From Wenzhouxiangellaceae bacterium (GTDB lineage Bacteria > Pseudomonadota > Gammaproteobacteria > Xanthomonadales > Wenzhouxiangellaceae), in the NCBI GenBank assembly GCA_028289455.1, contig JANQPN010000060.1:62001-126000 (forward strand): a stretch of 64,000 nucleotides of DNA, read 5' to 3'. This document shows, piece after piece, positions 1-8,696 of the stretch (position 1 is the first letter of the stretch; each line of letters starts with the position of its first letter). A program made the position numbers and the translations under genes. The notes beneath the pieces were generated by a model, which was not told the origin of the DNA, made no database searches, and was given only the letters and a program-made list of their open reading frames with translations.

Positions 1-2107
1 ACGGAAACGCATCAGCCTGTACCAAAAACAATTCACGCAAAGATGGCTCACGTATCACTTCTGAATAATTCCCGCGCAGGCTTAACTGCGGTAATAACCG
101 CCAATTCAAAATGGTTTTGAAGCTTGTATAAGCGCCGCTGTTTGAATAGTTGTCATGCCTGGCAGCGGCAATGGCTGTCAGGTTTTTAAATATTGGAACA
201 TTGATTTCAGCATAACCCGAGTGTACGGAAAAATCTCCGCTGCCGAATCGTCCGAAGCTTGAGGCAAAATTACAGGAAAAACACGAAAACCGGAACCCGT
301 CAACATCGCGGTTTTGGTATCTGAATTCATACCCAATTGCTGTTGCTATTGGGCCTGCCGGCAGCTGCCATAAATCACCATACAAGCCAATAGAGGCCAA
401 CTGCAGACTATCGTTGCTTTCCGGTATATCGGCGATATCAACCCTGCCGCTGGTTTCCAGCCCTGGAATCTGTTCAGGGGGTATATTGGCAAAGCCATTG
501 AATATATTAGCCGGCGTGCAATTTTCGAACGGTCTTTCAGGTGTGCCGCATCTGGGTGTTCCTGCATCATTTATAAATGCATTACTGATACCGAACAAAA
601 ACAATCCTGAATCAATGGTTATACCACTATTGCCGGTTTTCTCAATATGTCCGAAAGACCAGTTGGCATCCCACCCCCAGCTGGATAACCCTTTGCCGAA
701 ATTACCTTTGAAGCCAGCCGTTACCGCAAATTGCTCCAGCTGCTGATTATCCAGGGTTCTTACACCGGTTAAACGACCCCTGACATCTACTAGCTCCTCA
801 TTAAACGGATTAAACGGATTGTCTACCGGAACATTAAATAGAAAAATGAGATTTTCATCCTGCGGCAATGCAAGCGATGCCAGATCACTGGAAATAAATG
901 CCGGCGGAGCAAACTCCTGTATTGTCTCCCGCAATGCATACCGCCCGCTGATTTGTGCAGTGATAAAGTCGGCTATTTTATATTCTGACCTGATAAATAA
1001 ATTCGTCCGCTCAAAAGGCGTTTGAAGTAAATTGTATTGTGCGCTGTTGAATAAATCGGTGTTCGGATCAAAAGCCCTGAACTGCCCTGTTTCAAGATCG
1101 AATGTGCCTGGGTTAACACAGGCTTCACCCTGAGCTTCTGTGCAGAAAAACCCTCCCAGGCCAGCCGTGCTGCCAGCAGTATCTATTGCGCCCGGAATAC
1201 CATCACCATCAATATCGGAGTTCAGGCTACGTCGAAAACCGGCAGACGCAATATCATCCGAGTCCAGAATATCGATGACGTTTTGGATATGTGAAGTACT
1301 GACATTACCCTGATAAACACTGGATTGATCGTTGTATTCCACACCCGCAATTAATCTACCCCGATTAAATTTCCAGCCTGCTATTCCGGATACCCGACCC
1401 GCATTGCCATTGCTGCCAGCATAAGCTGAGTTAAATTGTGCCGCCGGATTATCTATCAGACCAAACGCAGTTCCATACTGTGCCTGCAGTTCAAAACCTT
1501 CAAAAACATCCCGGGTAATAATATTAACCACGCCGCCAACGGCATCTGCCCCGTAAATGGCAGAAGCACCCTCTTGCAGAACTTCAATACGCTCAACCAG
1601 ATTTAATGGAATCAGTGACAGATCGCCATCGCTGATGTCTCTGCGGCCATCGATTAATACCAGCGTATGCTCTGTACCCAGTCCACGTAAATCAGTTCGA
1701 GTTCTGCCGTCAGCGTCCCGGGTACCAGGCTGCTGAAAGCTCCCTCGAACCAGGTTGTTTATCGCCCGATTACTGCGCGTTGATATAGGTGAACCAGTGA
1801 CCGCCGGTAACTGTCGCAACACATCACTTAAGTCGTTTAATCCGGTGCGTTCGATATCATCACGATCCAGATTTATCGTGTTTTGAGGATTCAGACTAAG
1901 TAAGCTGTCACTTTGTATTTTCTGCTGGATTATCTGTGCCAGCTTTTCCAGATCCTGTTGGTCAAAATTGATCTGTTCAATGGTTGTTTCCGTCTGTCCT
2001 GACGCATTCAATGAAATGCAGGCTAATAAACCGAGCAATAATACATATGGTTCTAAATAGCTTGATCGCTTCAGACAGTTCTTCAGATTTGCAATGGTTG
2101 CAGCGAT
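1..2107 (-). CDS. TonB-dependent outer-membrane receptor, 3' end outside window
   Basis: About 700 residues of an outer-membrane receptor read without a stop from roughly position 2107 to the left edge. The N-terminal plug domain is clear: DVLRQLPAVTGSP, then DLRGLGTEHTLVLIDGRR, then VERIEVLQEGASAIYGADAV and GGVVNIITRD. The later part is rich in beta-barrel-like alternating segments, and the C-terminal barrel strands lie outside. The substrate cannot be told. The start is uncertain: the frame opens after a TGA at 2123-2125 and has no ATG or GTG before the signal-peptide core (YVLLLGLLACISLNASGQ). A GGGAG at 2115-2119 sits seven bases before an ATC at 2105-2107, which would give a basic n-region (NLKNCLKRS); a TTG at 2036-2038 would give a very short, uncharged leader. 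It lies about 80 bp downstream of the TolB/TPR gene on the same strand, so co-transcription is likely. Confidence 0.9.
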   Translation of the reverse strand, partial: MAATIANLKNCLKRSSYLEPYVLLLGLLACISLNASGQTETTIEQINFDQQDLEKLAQIIQQKIQSDSLLSLNPQNTINLDRDDIERTGLNDLSDVLRQLPAVTGSPISTRSNRAINNLVRGSFQQPGTRDADGRTRTDLRGLGTEHTLVLIDGRRDISDGDLSLIPLNLVERIEVLQEGASAIYGADAVGGVVNIITRDVFEGFELQAQYGTAFGLIDNPAAQFNSAYAGSNGNAGRVSGIAGWKFNRGRLIAGVEYNDQSSVYQGNVSTSHIQNVIDILDSDDIASAGFRRSLNSDIDGDGIPGAIDTAGSTAGLGGFFCTEAQGEACVNPGTFDLETGQFRAFDPNTDLFNSAQYNLLQTPFERTNLFIRSEYKIADFITAQISGRYALRETIQEFAPPAFISSDLASLALPQDENLIFLFNVPVDNPFNPFNEELVDVRGRLTGVRTLDNQQLEQFAVTAGFKGNFGKGLSSWGWDANWSFGHIEKTGNSGITIDSGLFLFGISNAFINDAGTPRCGTPERPFENCTPANIFNGFANIPPEQIPGLETSGRVDIADIPESNDSLQLASIGLYGDLWQLPAGPIATAIGYEFRYQNRDVDGFRFSCFSCNFASSFGRFGSGDFSVHSGYAEINVPIFKNLTAIAAARHDNYSNSGAYTSFKTILNWRLLPQLSLRGNYSEVIREPSLRELFLVQADAFP

Positions 2108-2186
2108 GGTTTGACTCCCAGGTCAGCAAAACCAGCTTAACCAAACACCCCTCAAAAAGAAATTTATTATTCAGCCGACAAACCTA

Positions 2187-4364
2187 TCACTCCATCAACA
2201 CTGTGAAGCGTTGATCTCCGCGAAGATTACTCAGTCGTGGGTCGTTGCGCATAACCCATTGCTGGCTCCAGCCTTTTTCAACCGCCTGCTGCAGACTGTT
2301 TATGGCGATATCAGCCTGTCCGTTTACCGCCTGCAAAGCCGCTTTGGAATAAGCCAGCCCCGGGGTGTCCCAGTTGTTGTCATTGATTTGCTTTAACAGC
2401 AGTTCGCTGATTTCCAGCAGCTGAGTGACATTTTCCGTATCGCCGGCCTGGATGCACAACCAGGCGGCTTGGCTCAGTATGTCGATGGCTTCCGGCGTAC
2501 CATCCAGTGTTGCCAGCTGCGGCAGAGAAAGGTGAACCAGCGCCGCTGCCCGCTCGGCATCCCCATCGGCCCAGGCCAGCAGGGCTGCATAGATTCTCAG
2601 CCGGGTGACGTCGAATGCTTCGCCACGCTCAATCGGATTTAACAGTTGATACTGATCGACCAACGACTGGTATATTTCCGGCGTCTGCCCGGCCAGGTAA
2701 ACCATGGCCGCGTAGTCACCAGCTATTCGGATGTTATTGGGTGCCCTGGTGTAGCCGGCGGTGACCATTTCCATGGCCTGTTCCGACTGATCCAGCTGCA
2801 AGGCCAGATGCGCTTCAGCCATATTGATCTGCGGGTTGTCAGGCTCCAGTACTTTGCCCAGGCGAACCTGATCCTGTGCCTGTTGAATGCGGCCATACTC
2901 AATTGCCCACTGGGTGTAGGCATTCAGCAGAATAATCGAGTCCGGCGATTGCTCCAGCGCTGAATTCAGCAGTTCAAACCCCTGTTCGGTTTCACCGCGG
3001 GCCAGGTGATTGTTGGCGATAATCATCCGGATAAAGGGATCATCAGGCGCCAGCCGCTGCGCTTCCGCCAGAATATCCTGCTGCTCACCGATGCGCCCCT
3101 GGCGGGCCAGCAGATTGGCAAACCAGCCGTATACCCAGGGATAGTCCGGGTTGAGTTTGATGGATTTCCGATAAGCTGATTCGGCTGAATCATTCAGCCC
3201 TGAGCGTGCACTGATCAGGCCCAGCGAGGCCCATGCCTGCCCCAGTTTGCCGTCCAGCCCCAGCGCCAGTTCCAGATACTGTTGCGCCTGACTGGCGGCA
3301 TCGGTAATCGACCGGTTGGCATACATCGATTCGAGTATCAGCGCATCCGACAGCCCGGCATAGGCCGGCGCGTAACTGGGATGCAGCCCGATTACTGATT
3401 CGTATAACTTGACCGCTGCTTCCAGGGTTTCCGGTGTGCGCTGGGCCAGCAGTTCATTGGCGTCATTGAAATTCTGGAAAGCTTCGTAATCGGACAGTGC
3501 GTAACGCTCGGCCTGGTCCACGGACAGGCCGTTCAGCACCCCGCTCAGGATGCTGGAAATCAACGCTGCTATTTCATCCTGGGTTTCCAGGATATTGGTG
3601 ACCTCACGGTCATAGGTTTCCGACCAGGCATGGAACCCGCTGCCGGCATCAATCAGCTGCACGGTAATTCTGAGCAAATTGCCGGAGCCTCGCACACTGC
3701 CTTCCAGTACCCAGTAAACACCCAGCTGCTGACCAATGGTTTTGATGTCTTCGGTGGTGTCACGAAAAGCAAAACTGGAAGTGCGGGCAGCCACTTCATA
3801 ATCGTTGTTCTGAGCCAGTAGGTTAAGGATTTCCTCGGCCAGGCCGTCACCCATCTGCTGGGTCAGATCAGTGGAGTCAAAATCCGCCAGTGGCAGTATG
3901 GCAATGGATTTGCTGGATGGGCCTGCAGGTGTTTCCGCTGTACTGTTGAGCTGAATGTCCGGCGTGGCGGAAAGTTGCTCCGGCTGGGCTATTTCCGTTT
4001 CAATAACCCCGCTGTAGGTGCGATAGAAAAACATCGACAGGGCCACCACCGGCAGCAGCATGATCCCCACGATAAGACTGGTCTGCCAACCTTTCAGCCC
4101 GGAGCTGGCCTCAGTGCGCTTAATGCCATCAGGGGTCCAATCAAACGCCCAGGACAATATTGCCACAATCGGAAACCCGATAATCACGGCAATGACCACC
4201 ACGGTGGCCATCCAGTCAGGCAGATGCAGCGGTTCGAAGCTGAAATCCACGATCTGCAGCACCACCCAGGCAAACAGTGCATAGCCTATCAGCGAGCGGA
4301 TCACCTTGCGGCGCTTGAGCTCGTTAAAAGACTCTTTCAGATTAGTGGTTTGTTGTTGCTGCAT
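2187..4364 (-). CDS. Membrane-anchored TolB-like domain / TPR protein
   Basis: 725 residues. The N-terminal part holds a basic cytoplasmic stretch (LKRRKVIRS) followed by hydrophobic segments at roughly 22-42, 50-75 and 90-112. A TolB N-terminal-like domain follows from about residue 150 (SIAILPLADF, then MGDGLAEEILNLLAQ, WVLEGSVRGSGNLLRITVQL, HAWSETYDR). The remaining 400 residues are tetratricopeptide-type helical repeats, for example AYRKSIKLNPDYPWVYGWFA and AEAQRLAPDDPF. This architecture is known from membrane proteins linked to adenylate-cyclase-type or CadC-like regulators, but here no cyclase or DNA-binding domain is visible. It starts with ATG just upstream of the TonB receptor gene. 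A scaffolding or sensory role is inference only. Confidence 0.8.
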   Translation of the reverse strand: MQQQQTTNLKESFNELKRRKVIRSLIGYALFAWVVLQIVDFSFEPLHLPDWMATVVVIAVIIGFPIVAILSWAFDWTPDGIKRTEASSGLKGWQTSLIVGIMLLPVVALSMFFYRTYSGVIETEIAQPEQLSATPDIQLNSTAETPAGPSSKSIAILPLADFDSTDLTQQMGDGLAEEILNLLAQNNDYEVAARTSSFAFRDTTEDIKTIGQQLGVYWVLEGSVRGSGNLLRITVQLIDAGSGFHAWSETYDREVTNILETQDEIAALISSILSGVLNGLSVDQAERYALSDYEAFQNFNDANELLAQRTPETLEAAVKLYESVIGLHPSYAPAYAGLSDALILESMYANRSITDAASQAQQYLELALGLDGKLGQAWASLGLISARSGLNDSAESAYRKSIKLNPDYPWVYGWFANLLARQGRIGEQQDILAEAQRLAPDDPFIRMIIANNHLARGETEQGFELLNSALEQSPDSIILLNAYTQWAIEYGRIQQAQDQVRLGKVLEPDNPQINMAEAHLALQLDQSEQAMEMVTAGYTRAPNNIRIAGDYAAMVYLAGQTPEIYQSLVDQYQLLNPIERGEAFDVTRLRIYAALLAWADGDAERAAALVHLSLPQLATLDGTPEAIDILSQAAWLCIQAGDTENVTQLLEISELLLKQINDNNWDTPGLAYSKAALQAVNGQADIAINSLQQAVEKGWSQQWVMRNDPRLSNLRGDQRFTVLME

Positions 4365-4489
4365 GGCGTTATATAGGTAGCCGGTGCCTTTTACAGCTGC
4401 TGATTTATTCAGTGACCGGCTGGTGGTGCTCCAGGTTCATTTTACTGTTTTGATGCATTTTACGGCGCATTGGTTGTGATCCCTGCCAA

Positions 4490-5632
4490 TCAACCGTTTG
4501 CCTCCAATGCATAAACATAACCATCATGTGCGCCTACATAGATTACCTGATCGATGATGGTCGGTGAACTCCATACCCGGTCACCGATGGTGTACTGCCA
4601 CAAAACCTCCCCGGTTTCCCGCTTCACTGCGTATAAATTTCCATCGCTGGAACCAACATAAAGACTGTCTCCCAGTACAGCAGGCGATCCCAATACCCGG
4701 CCTTTCAGATCGGTTTTCCAAACAAGCTGGCCGGTATCGGCATCCAGTGCATATAAATGACCGTCATCGGAGCCGACATACACTGAGCCATCGGCTATCG
4801 CGGGCGAAGAAAATACGCCCCCGTCCGTAGCATATTTCCAGCGGACTGAGCCGTCCTGGATATTGACGGCATAGACACTGCCGTCCTGTGAGCCGACAAA
4901 TGCGGTGTTTTGCGCAACCGCCGGTGATGAGAAAATGATGTCATCACTGGTGACTGTCCAGCGGGCTTCACCGGTTTTGCTATCGATGCCGTGCAACTGC
5001 TTATCCATCGACCCGATCATCACCACACCGCCGGCAACTGCCGGTGACGACAATATTCCACCACCGGTGGCATATCGCCAGATGACTTCACCGGTTTTTG
5101 CATCGGCTGCATAGACCCCATGATCAAACGCACCGAAGTAAACCACGCCGTCAACAATGGCGGGAGAGGATTGTTCGCCGCCTTCACCCAGATCGATATG
5201 CCAGTGTTTTTCGCCGGTGTCGGCATCCAGGGCATAGAAGCGATCGTCATCGGCACCGAAATAAACCACGCCGTCAACCACTGACGGAGACGCTCTGACC
5301 AGACCATCGACGTTAAATTGCCACAGCTGTTCGCCGGATACAGCATCCAGCGCATACAGATGATCGGCAAAGGTGCCGACGTACAGTTTTCCATGCACCA
5401 CAGTGGGCGAAGACTCCACTGTTCCGCCGGTGTTGAAGCGCCACAATTGCGCCGGTTTGTTCAGTTGGGCTGAATTTCCGCGGGCGCCGCTGTGCTGGCT
5501 GTCGCCCCGGAACATTGGCCATTGATCTGCTTTACTCATATCACTGCTGTCTGCTGTATTACCGGGCATTGCCATTACCCATAGACTTAGAAAAACAACT
5601 TTTATCAATTCCCGGCTGCTGCTGGTTTTCAC
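4490..5632 (-). CDS. Exported PQQ-like beta-propeller repeat protein
   Basis: 380 residues with a GTG start and an N-terminal signal peptide (VVFLSLWVMAMPGNTADSS) that has no lipobox cysteine. After it come eight closely similar repeats of about 38-40 residues of the form SSPxVxDGxVYVGSxDGxLYALDAxTGxxxW, the signature of the PQQ/quinoprotein eight-bladed propeller. No catalytic calcium or PQQ-binding residues or c-type haem motif are visible, so it is probably a structural or binding propeller and not a dehydrogenase. It resembles BamB in fold but lacks the lipoprotein signal, so BamB is unlikely. It is on the same strand as the TolB/TPR gene, 125 bp upstream of it. Confidence 0.85.
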   Translation of the reverse strand: MKTSSSRELIKVVFLSLWVMAMPGNTADSSDMSKADQWPMFRGDSQHSGARGNSAQLNKPAQLWRFNTGGTVESSPTVVHGKLYVGTFADHLYALDAVSGEQLWQFNVDGLVRASPSVVDGVVYFGADDDRFYALDADTGEKHWHIDLGEGGEQSSPAIVDGVVYFGAFDHGVYAADAKTGEVIWRYATGGGILSSPAVAGGVVMIGSMDKQLHGIDSKTGEARWTVTSDDIIFSSPAVAQNTAFVGSQDGSVYAVNIQDGSVRWKYATDGGVFSSPAIADGSVYVGSDDGHLYALDADTGQLVWKTDLKGRVLGSPAVLGDSLYVGSSDGNLYAVKRETGEVLWQYTIGDRVWSSPTIIDQVIYVGAHDGYVYALEANG

Positions 5633-5815
5633 AATAGTAGGTTCTTGCTTAACGGTTGGTGCTGCACACTATAACGAATACTGAGGATTCGTTTTATGTT
5701 TCAGAGATTTTACAACCGCCGGCTTTACCCTGCTGGGGTATAGATCATCGATGAAAAGCTGAGCATGAATACAACCGGTAACCGACTTAACGCAACGGAT
5801 TACATGTTCTGGCAT

Positions 5816-7678
5816 TCAAGCTGCTGCTGAGTCATCTTCTCCAATGACATAGAACTCTGCGCCGACTGCCATGCAATCCAGTTTTGCGCCGAACAGCAGG
5901 CTGTCCAGTTGTCGCATGCGCTTTTTCTCGGCAGTGACCTGTTCTCCAAGCTGGTTTAATGCATCAAAACTGCCTTTGCGGACACGCGGCTGTAATACGT
6001 AGACCTTTCTGTTGTAATTTGCACTTATTGTTTTCAGTTTTTCTATAAACGCTGCACGATTATCCTGTTTTATGCCGTTGTGCCAGATAGCTGTGGCAAT
6101 TTTATTGCCTGCGTTGCTGTTCAGTTTTTCCGCCAGCAGGTCTGCATCAAGGTGCCGGATGTTTTTTACCGCCTGCCCGACCACCACCTCATAGTCTGCA
6201 ACGGATACACTGCGCTCATCTTTCTTCGATTTGCTGCCCTTGACATGTATCAGCGATAAACAGGGGGGCTGTTCATTCAAATGAATAAAGTCTGCAGATT
6301 CCATCGCGCCGTCATCACAGATCAACCAGCCCTGAGCGGTGCTGTCCGGAGTTAAGCCGGGCCAGCGTTTGGCAACCAGAGTGAACAGTGAATCATCATC
6401 TTTACCGATATTATCAATGACGAATTTACCGTCATCCATCGGCTTTTCTTTGCTGACATCGAAGCCGTTCATGTTGACCCATTCCCAATCATCAAATGGC
6501 ATATCGCGAAACTGCATCTGATAAAACTGACCCCGGGAAAATGCGTCGCCGCTGTCATAATAAACGGTGACCCAGTCTTTTCTGGAGCATATTTTCAGGG
6601 CTTCCTCAGCGTCCGGGTGATCATCGTCCCAGTCTGACTCCACCGTTGAAACCTGCATTTTGATCTCGTCGTTATTACGGACTTCAAAAGCGTAATGCAG
6701 TTTGCCGATTCTACTGCCAGCCAATGTGACCACCACATCAAAATCCGCATTGCTTTTATTATTGGTGATTTCAAATTTGCCCTCATACGCCCAACGCTGC
6801 GCCAGTGCTTTGGAAGCATCGCTGCTGTTGTAGTCGGTATCCAATAATTCAGGCGGCACCAGCGCCATGTCATAGGCATCGGCCACATTGCCGATATCCA
6901 GTTTTGACTGTGCCAGAACAGGCGGGGGCTGATAGGTACTGATCTCATTGGTAATCGCCAAATTGACCTGCTCAAGCAACATCCGGGAACGTTTCACGAA
7001 GGTTGTCCAGTCACCGGTCGGGCCTATCCAGATGCGACTGTTTCTGGAGCTTGCGCCGATAACCGGTTTGATATTGTCGAATTCAATGTTTTTGGATGCG
7101 CTGCGTATGGAGCTGAAATAAAAGCTTTGATCACTCAACGGATTAAGTGCCGATTCCAGATTGCTGCCTGCCAGCACCTTGGCATCGGGCCTGACGGCCG
7201 ATCTTCGGTGAATACCGTTCAGCCAGAGTGTTTTAATTTCCTCATTACTGACAAATGCAGTGTTTATTTCCCGGGGCAGCAGTCTTTTCAGCGAGCTGAA
7301 TGCGTCATCCTGTGCCTCAGCGCTTATCCTGGCCATTACCCGGTCGCGTAATGCGTTATCGGTAAAGCAGATTAAACAGGTCCGCAGCCTGGCTACGATG
7401 ACAACAAGGTGATTGTACTTGTCTAATATTTCAGAACCGCCTTTGAACCAGGCAGGAACCCGTTGCTCCAGATAGTGTATACAGGCAATGTTTACATCAT
7501 CATTTGAATGATTGATATCAGGTAAGTTTTTTACCGTTTTTTTTGTGCTGCTGTGTGCGGGGTTGTTTTGCAGCAATGCCTTGATACCTGTCCGTATTGA
7601 TTCCACAGAGATATTCTCTGCAGATTTGAATACGGATGCCGACAAGTAAGGCGCCAGATCCTGATGTCTAAGTGCCAT
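5816..7678 (-). CDS. Large protein of unknown function with nuclease-like motif
   Basis: 620 residues from the second ATG, chosen because AGGGA sits six bases before it; the ATG at 7684 abuts that site. I do not recognise a characterised family. A central-C-terminal stretch has the layout of a PD-(D/E)XK-like core: CDDGAMESADFIHL (E460, D463), then LSLIHVKGSKSK (H478, K480). The N-terminal half contains LWLNGIHRRSAVRPDAKVL and LNPLSDQSFYFSSIRS, which from memory resemble regions seen in large helicase-nuclease proteins of defence islands; no helicase motifs are present here. There is no signal peptide or membrane segment, so it should act in the cytoplasm. It stands alone between unrelated housekeeping-type genes. 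A role in restriction of foreign DNA is inference. Confidence 0.6.
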   Translation of the reverse strand: MALRHQDLAPYLSASVFKSAENISVESIRTGIKALLQNNPAHSSTKKTVKNLPDINHSNDDVNIACIHYLEQRVPAWFKGGSEILDKYNHLVVIVARLRTCLICFTDNALRDRVMARISAEAQDDAFSSLKRLLPREINTAFVSNEEIKTLWLNGIHRRSAVRPDAKVLAGSNLESALNPLSDQSFYFSSIRSASKNIEFDNIKPVIGASSRNSRIWIGPTGDWTTFVKRSRMLLEQVNLAITNEISTYQPPPVLAQSKLDIGNVADAYDMALVPPELLDTDYNSSDASKALAQRWAYEGKFEITNNKSNADFDVVVTLAGSRIGKLHYAFEVRNNDEIKMQVSTVESDWDDDHPDAEEALKICSRKDWVTVYYDSGDAFSRGQFYQMQFRDMPFDDWEWVNMNGFDVSKEKPMDDGKFVIDNIGKDDDSLFTLVAKRWPGLTPDSTAQGWLICDDGAMESADFIHLNEQPPCLSLIHVKGSKSKKDERSVSVADYEVVVGQAVKNIRHLDADLLAEKLNSNAGNKIATAIWHNGIKQDNRAAFIEKLKTISANYNRKVYVLQPRVRKGSFDALNQLGEQVTAEKKRMRQLDSLLFGAKLDCMAVGAEFYVIGEDDSAAA

Positions 7679-7846
7679 AACCATTCCCTTCCGCGTTTAC
7701 CGCTACTGCACTTATAGCATATTAATGCTTCAGCTTACCATTGACCGGGAAAATGGGGGTTCAGGCGCTTTCGTGTTGCTACGTCAACGAGGCCTGAAGG
7801 CGGGCGCAAGAGCAGCCCGCAATATTCAGATGATTATCGGGGAAGT

Positions 7847-8587
7847 TCAGGATTCGCTGACTTCAGCATCCACAACGTTTTCAGCATAGGCCTGATAAGC
7901 CTGCCAGAATTGTTTGGCCATGGTATCCGGGAATACATGAAAGTCACCATTACCCAGCGCCTGGATAATGCCTTCAGCTACTACCGCAGGAGAGTCGCTC
8001 ATTTCTTCAGGAAATCCAGCTGCAACAGCCATATCGGTTGCAATCGGACCAGGGTGGACGCTGATCACCTGAGTACCCTGAGCTTTAAGCTGATCACGGA
8101 TTGCCTGGGTCATGGAATAACTGGCTGCTTTGGAGGCCGAGTATGTCGCAAAATCAGCAAAGCTCTTGATCGACACAACTGAGTTCAACTGTACCAGAGC
8201 ACCGCCGCCGTTATTTTTCAGTACAGGCGCAAACGCTCTGGCCACATGCAGCCAGCCGAATAAATTGACGTCCAGTTCTTTTTGGAGTGACTCAACGGCA
8301 TTTTCGGCAAACGGTGTGGCGTTATACAAAATTCCGCCGTTGTTGATCACAATATCTACATCTGCTGCCGTTTGTGCAGCGGCCGATATGCTTTCCGGGT
8401 TACTCAGGTCCAGACTGATTGGTGTAATTTTGCCCGGATATTTATCCTGTAATGACGCTACTGAGGTGACATCTCTAACGGCTGCATAGACTTTAACGAC
8501 GCCGGCTTCGATAAAACTTTCCAGAATCTGTTTACCGATCCCGCGGTTGGCACCGGTTATCAGTGCGGTTTTTCCTGTTATTGACAT
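7847..8587 (-). CDS. Short-chain dehydrogenase/reductase (SDR)
   Basis: 246 residues, a usual length for classical SDRs. The NAD(P)-binding glycine motif TGANRGIG is at residues 12-19; the usual NNAG reads NNGG (VINNGGIL). The catalytic Ser-Tyr-Lys set is present in LNSVVS and YSASKAA. A Rossmann enzyme acting on an alcohol, ketone or sugar is expected in the cytoplasm, but the substrate cannot be predicted. It lies downstream of the S9 peptidase gene on the same strand, separated by about 110 bp that contains a strong hairpin, so it may have its own promoter. Confidence 0.88.
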   Translation of the reverse strand: MSITGKTALITGANRGIGKQILESFIEAGVVKVYAAVRDVTSVASLQDKYPGKITPISLDLSNPESISAAAQTAADVDIVINNGGILYNATPFAENAVESLQKELDVNLFGWLHVARAFAPVLKNNGGGALVQLNSVVSIKSFADFATYSASKAASYSMTQAIRDQLKAQGTQVISVHPGPIATDMAVAAGFPEEMSDSPAVVAEGIIQALGNGDFHVFPDTMAKQFWQAYQAYAENVVDAEVSES

Positions 8588-8644
8588 GGTTGTTCTCGCT
8601 TGTCCGTTAAAACGGATGTTGTTTGGTTAACCACAGATTGGAGA

Positions 8645-8673
8645 CCGGGTGTATAAAAACCAAATACACCCGG
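8645..8673 (-). terminator. Stem-loop between S9 peptidase and SDR genes
   Basis: A perfect 9-bp inverted repeat, CCGGGTGTA and TACACCCGG, with an 11-base loop lies just after the stop of the S9 peptidase gene. No T-run follows on the minus strand, so it may be a weak or factor-dependent terminator or a transcript-stabilising hairpin. Confidence 0.4.
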
Positions 8674-8696
8674 GGTAATATCGATATGGCAACAGG

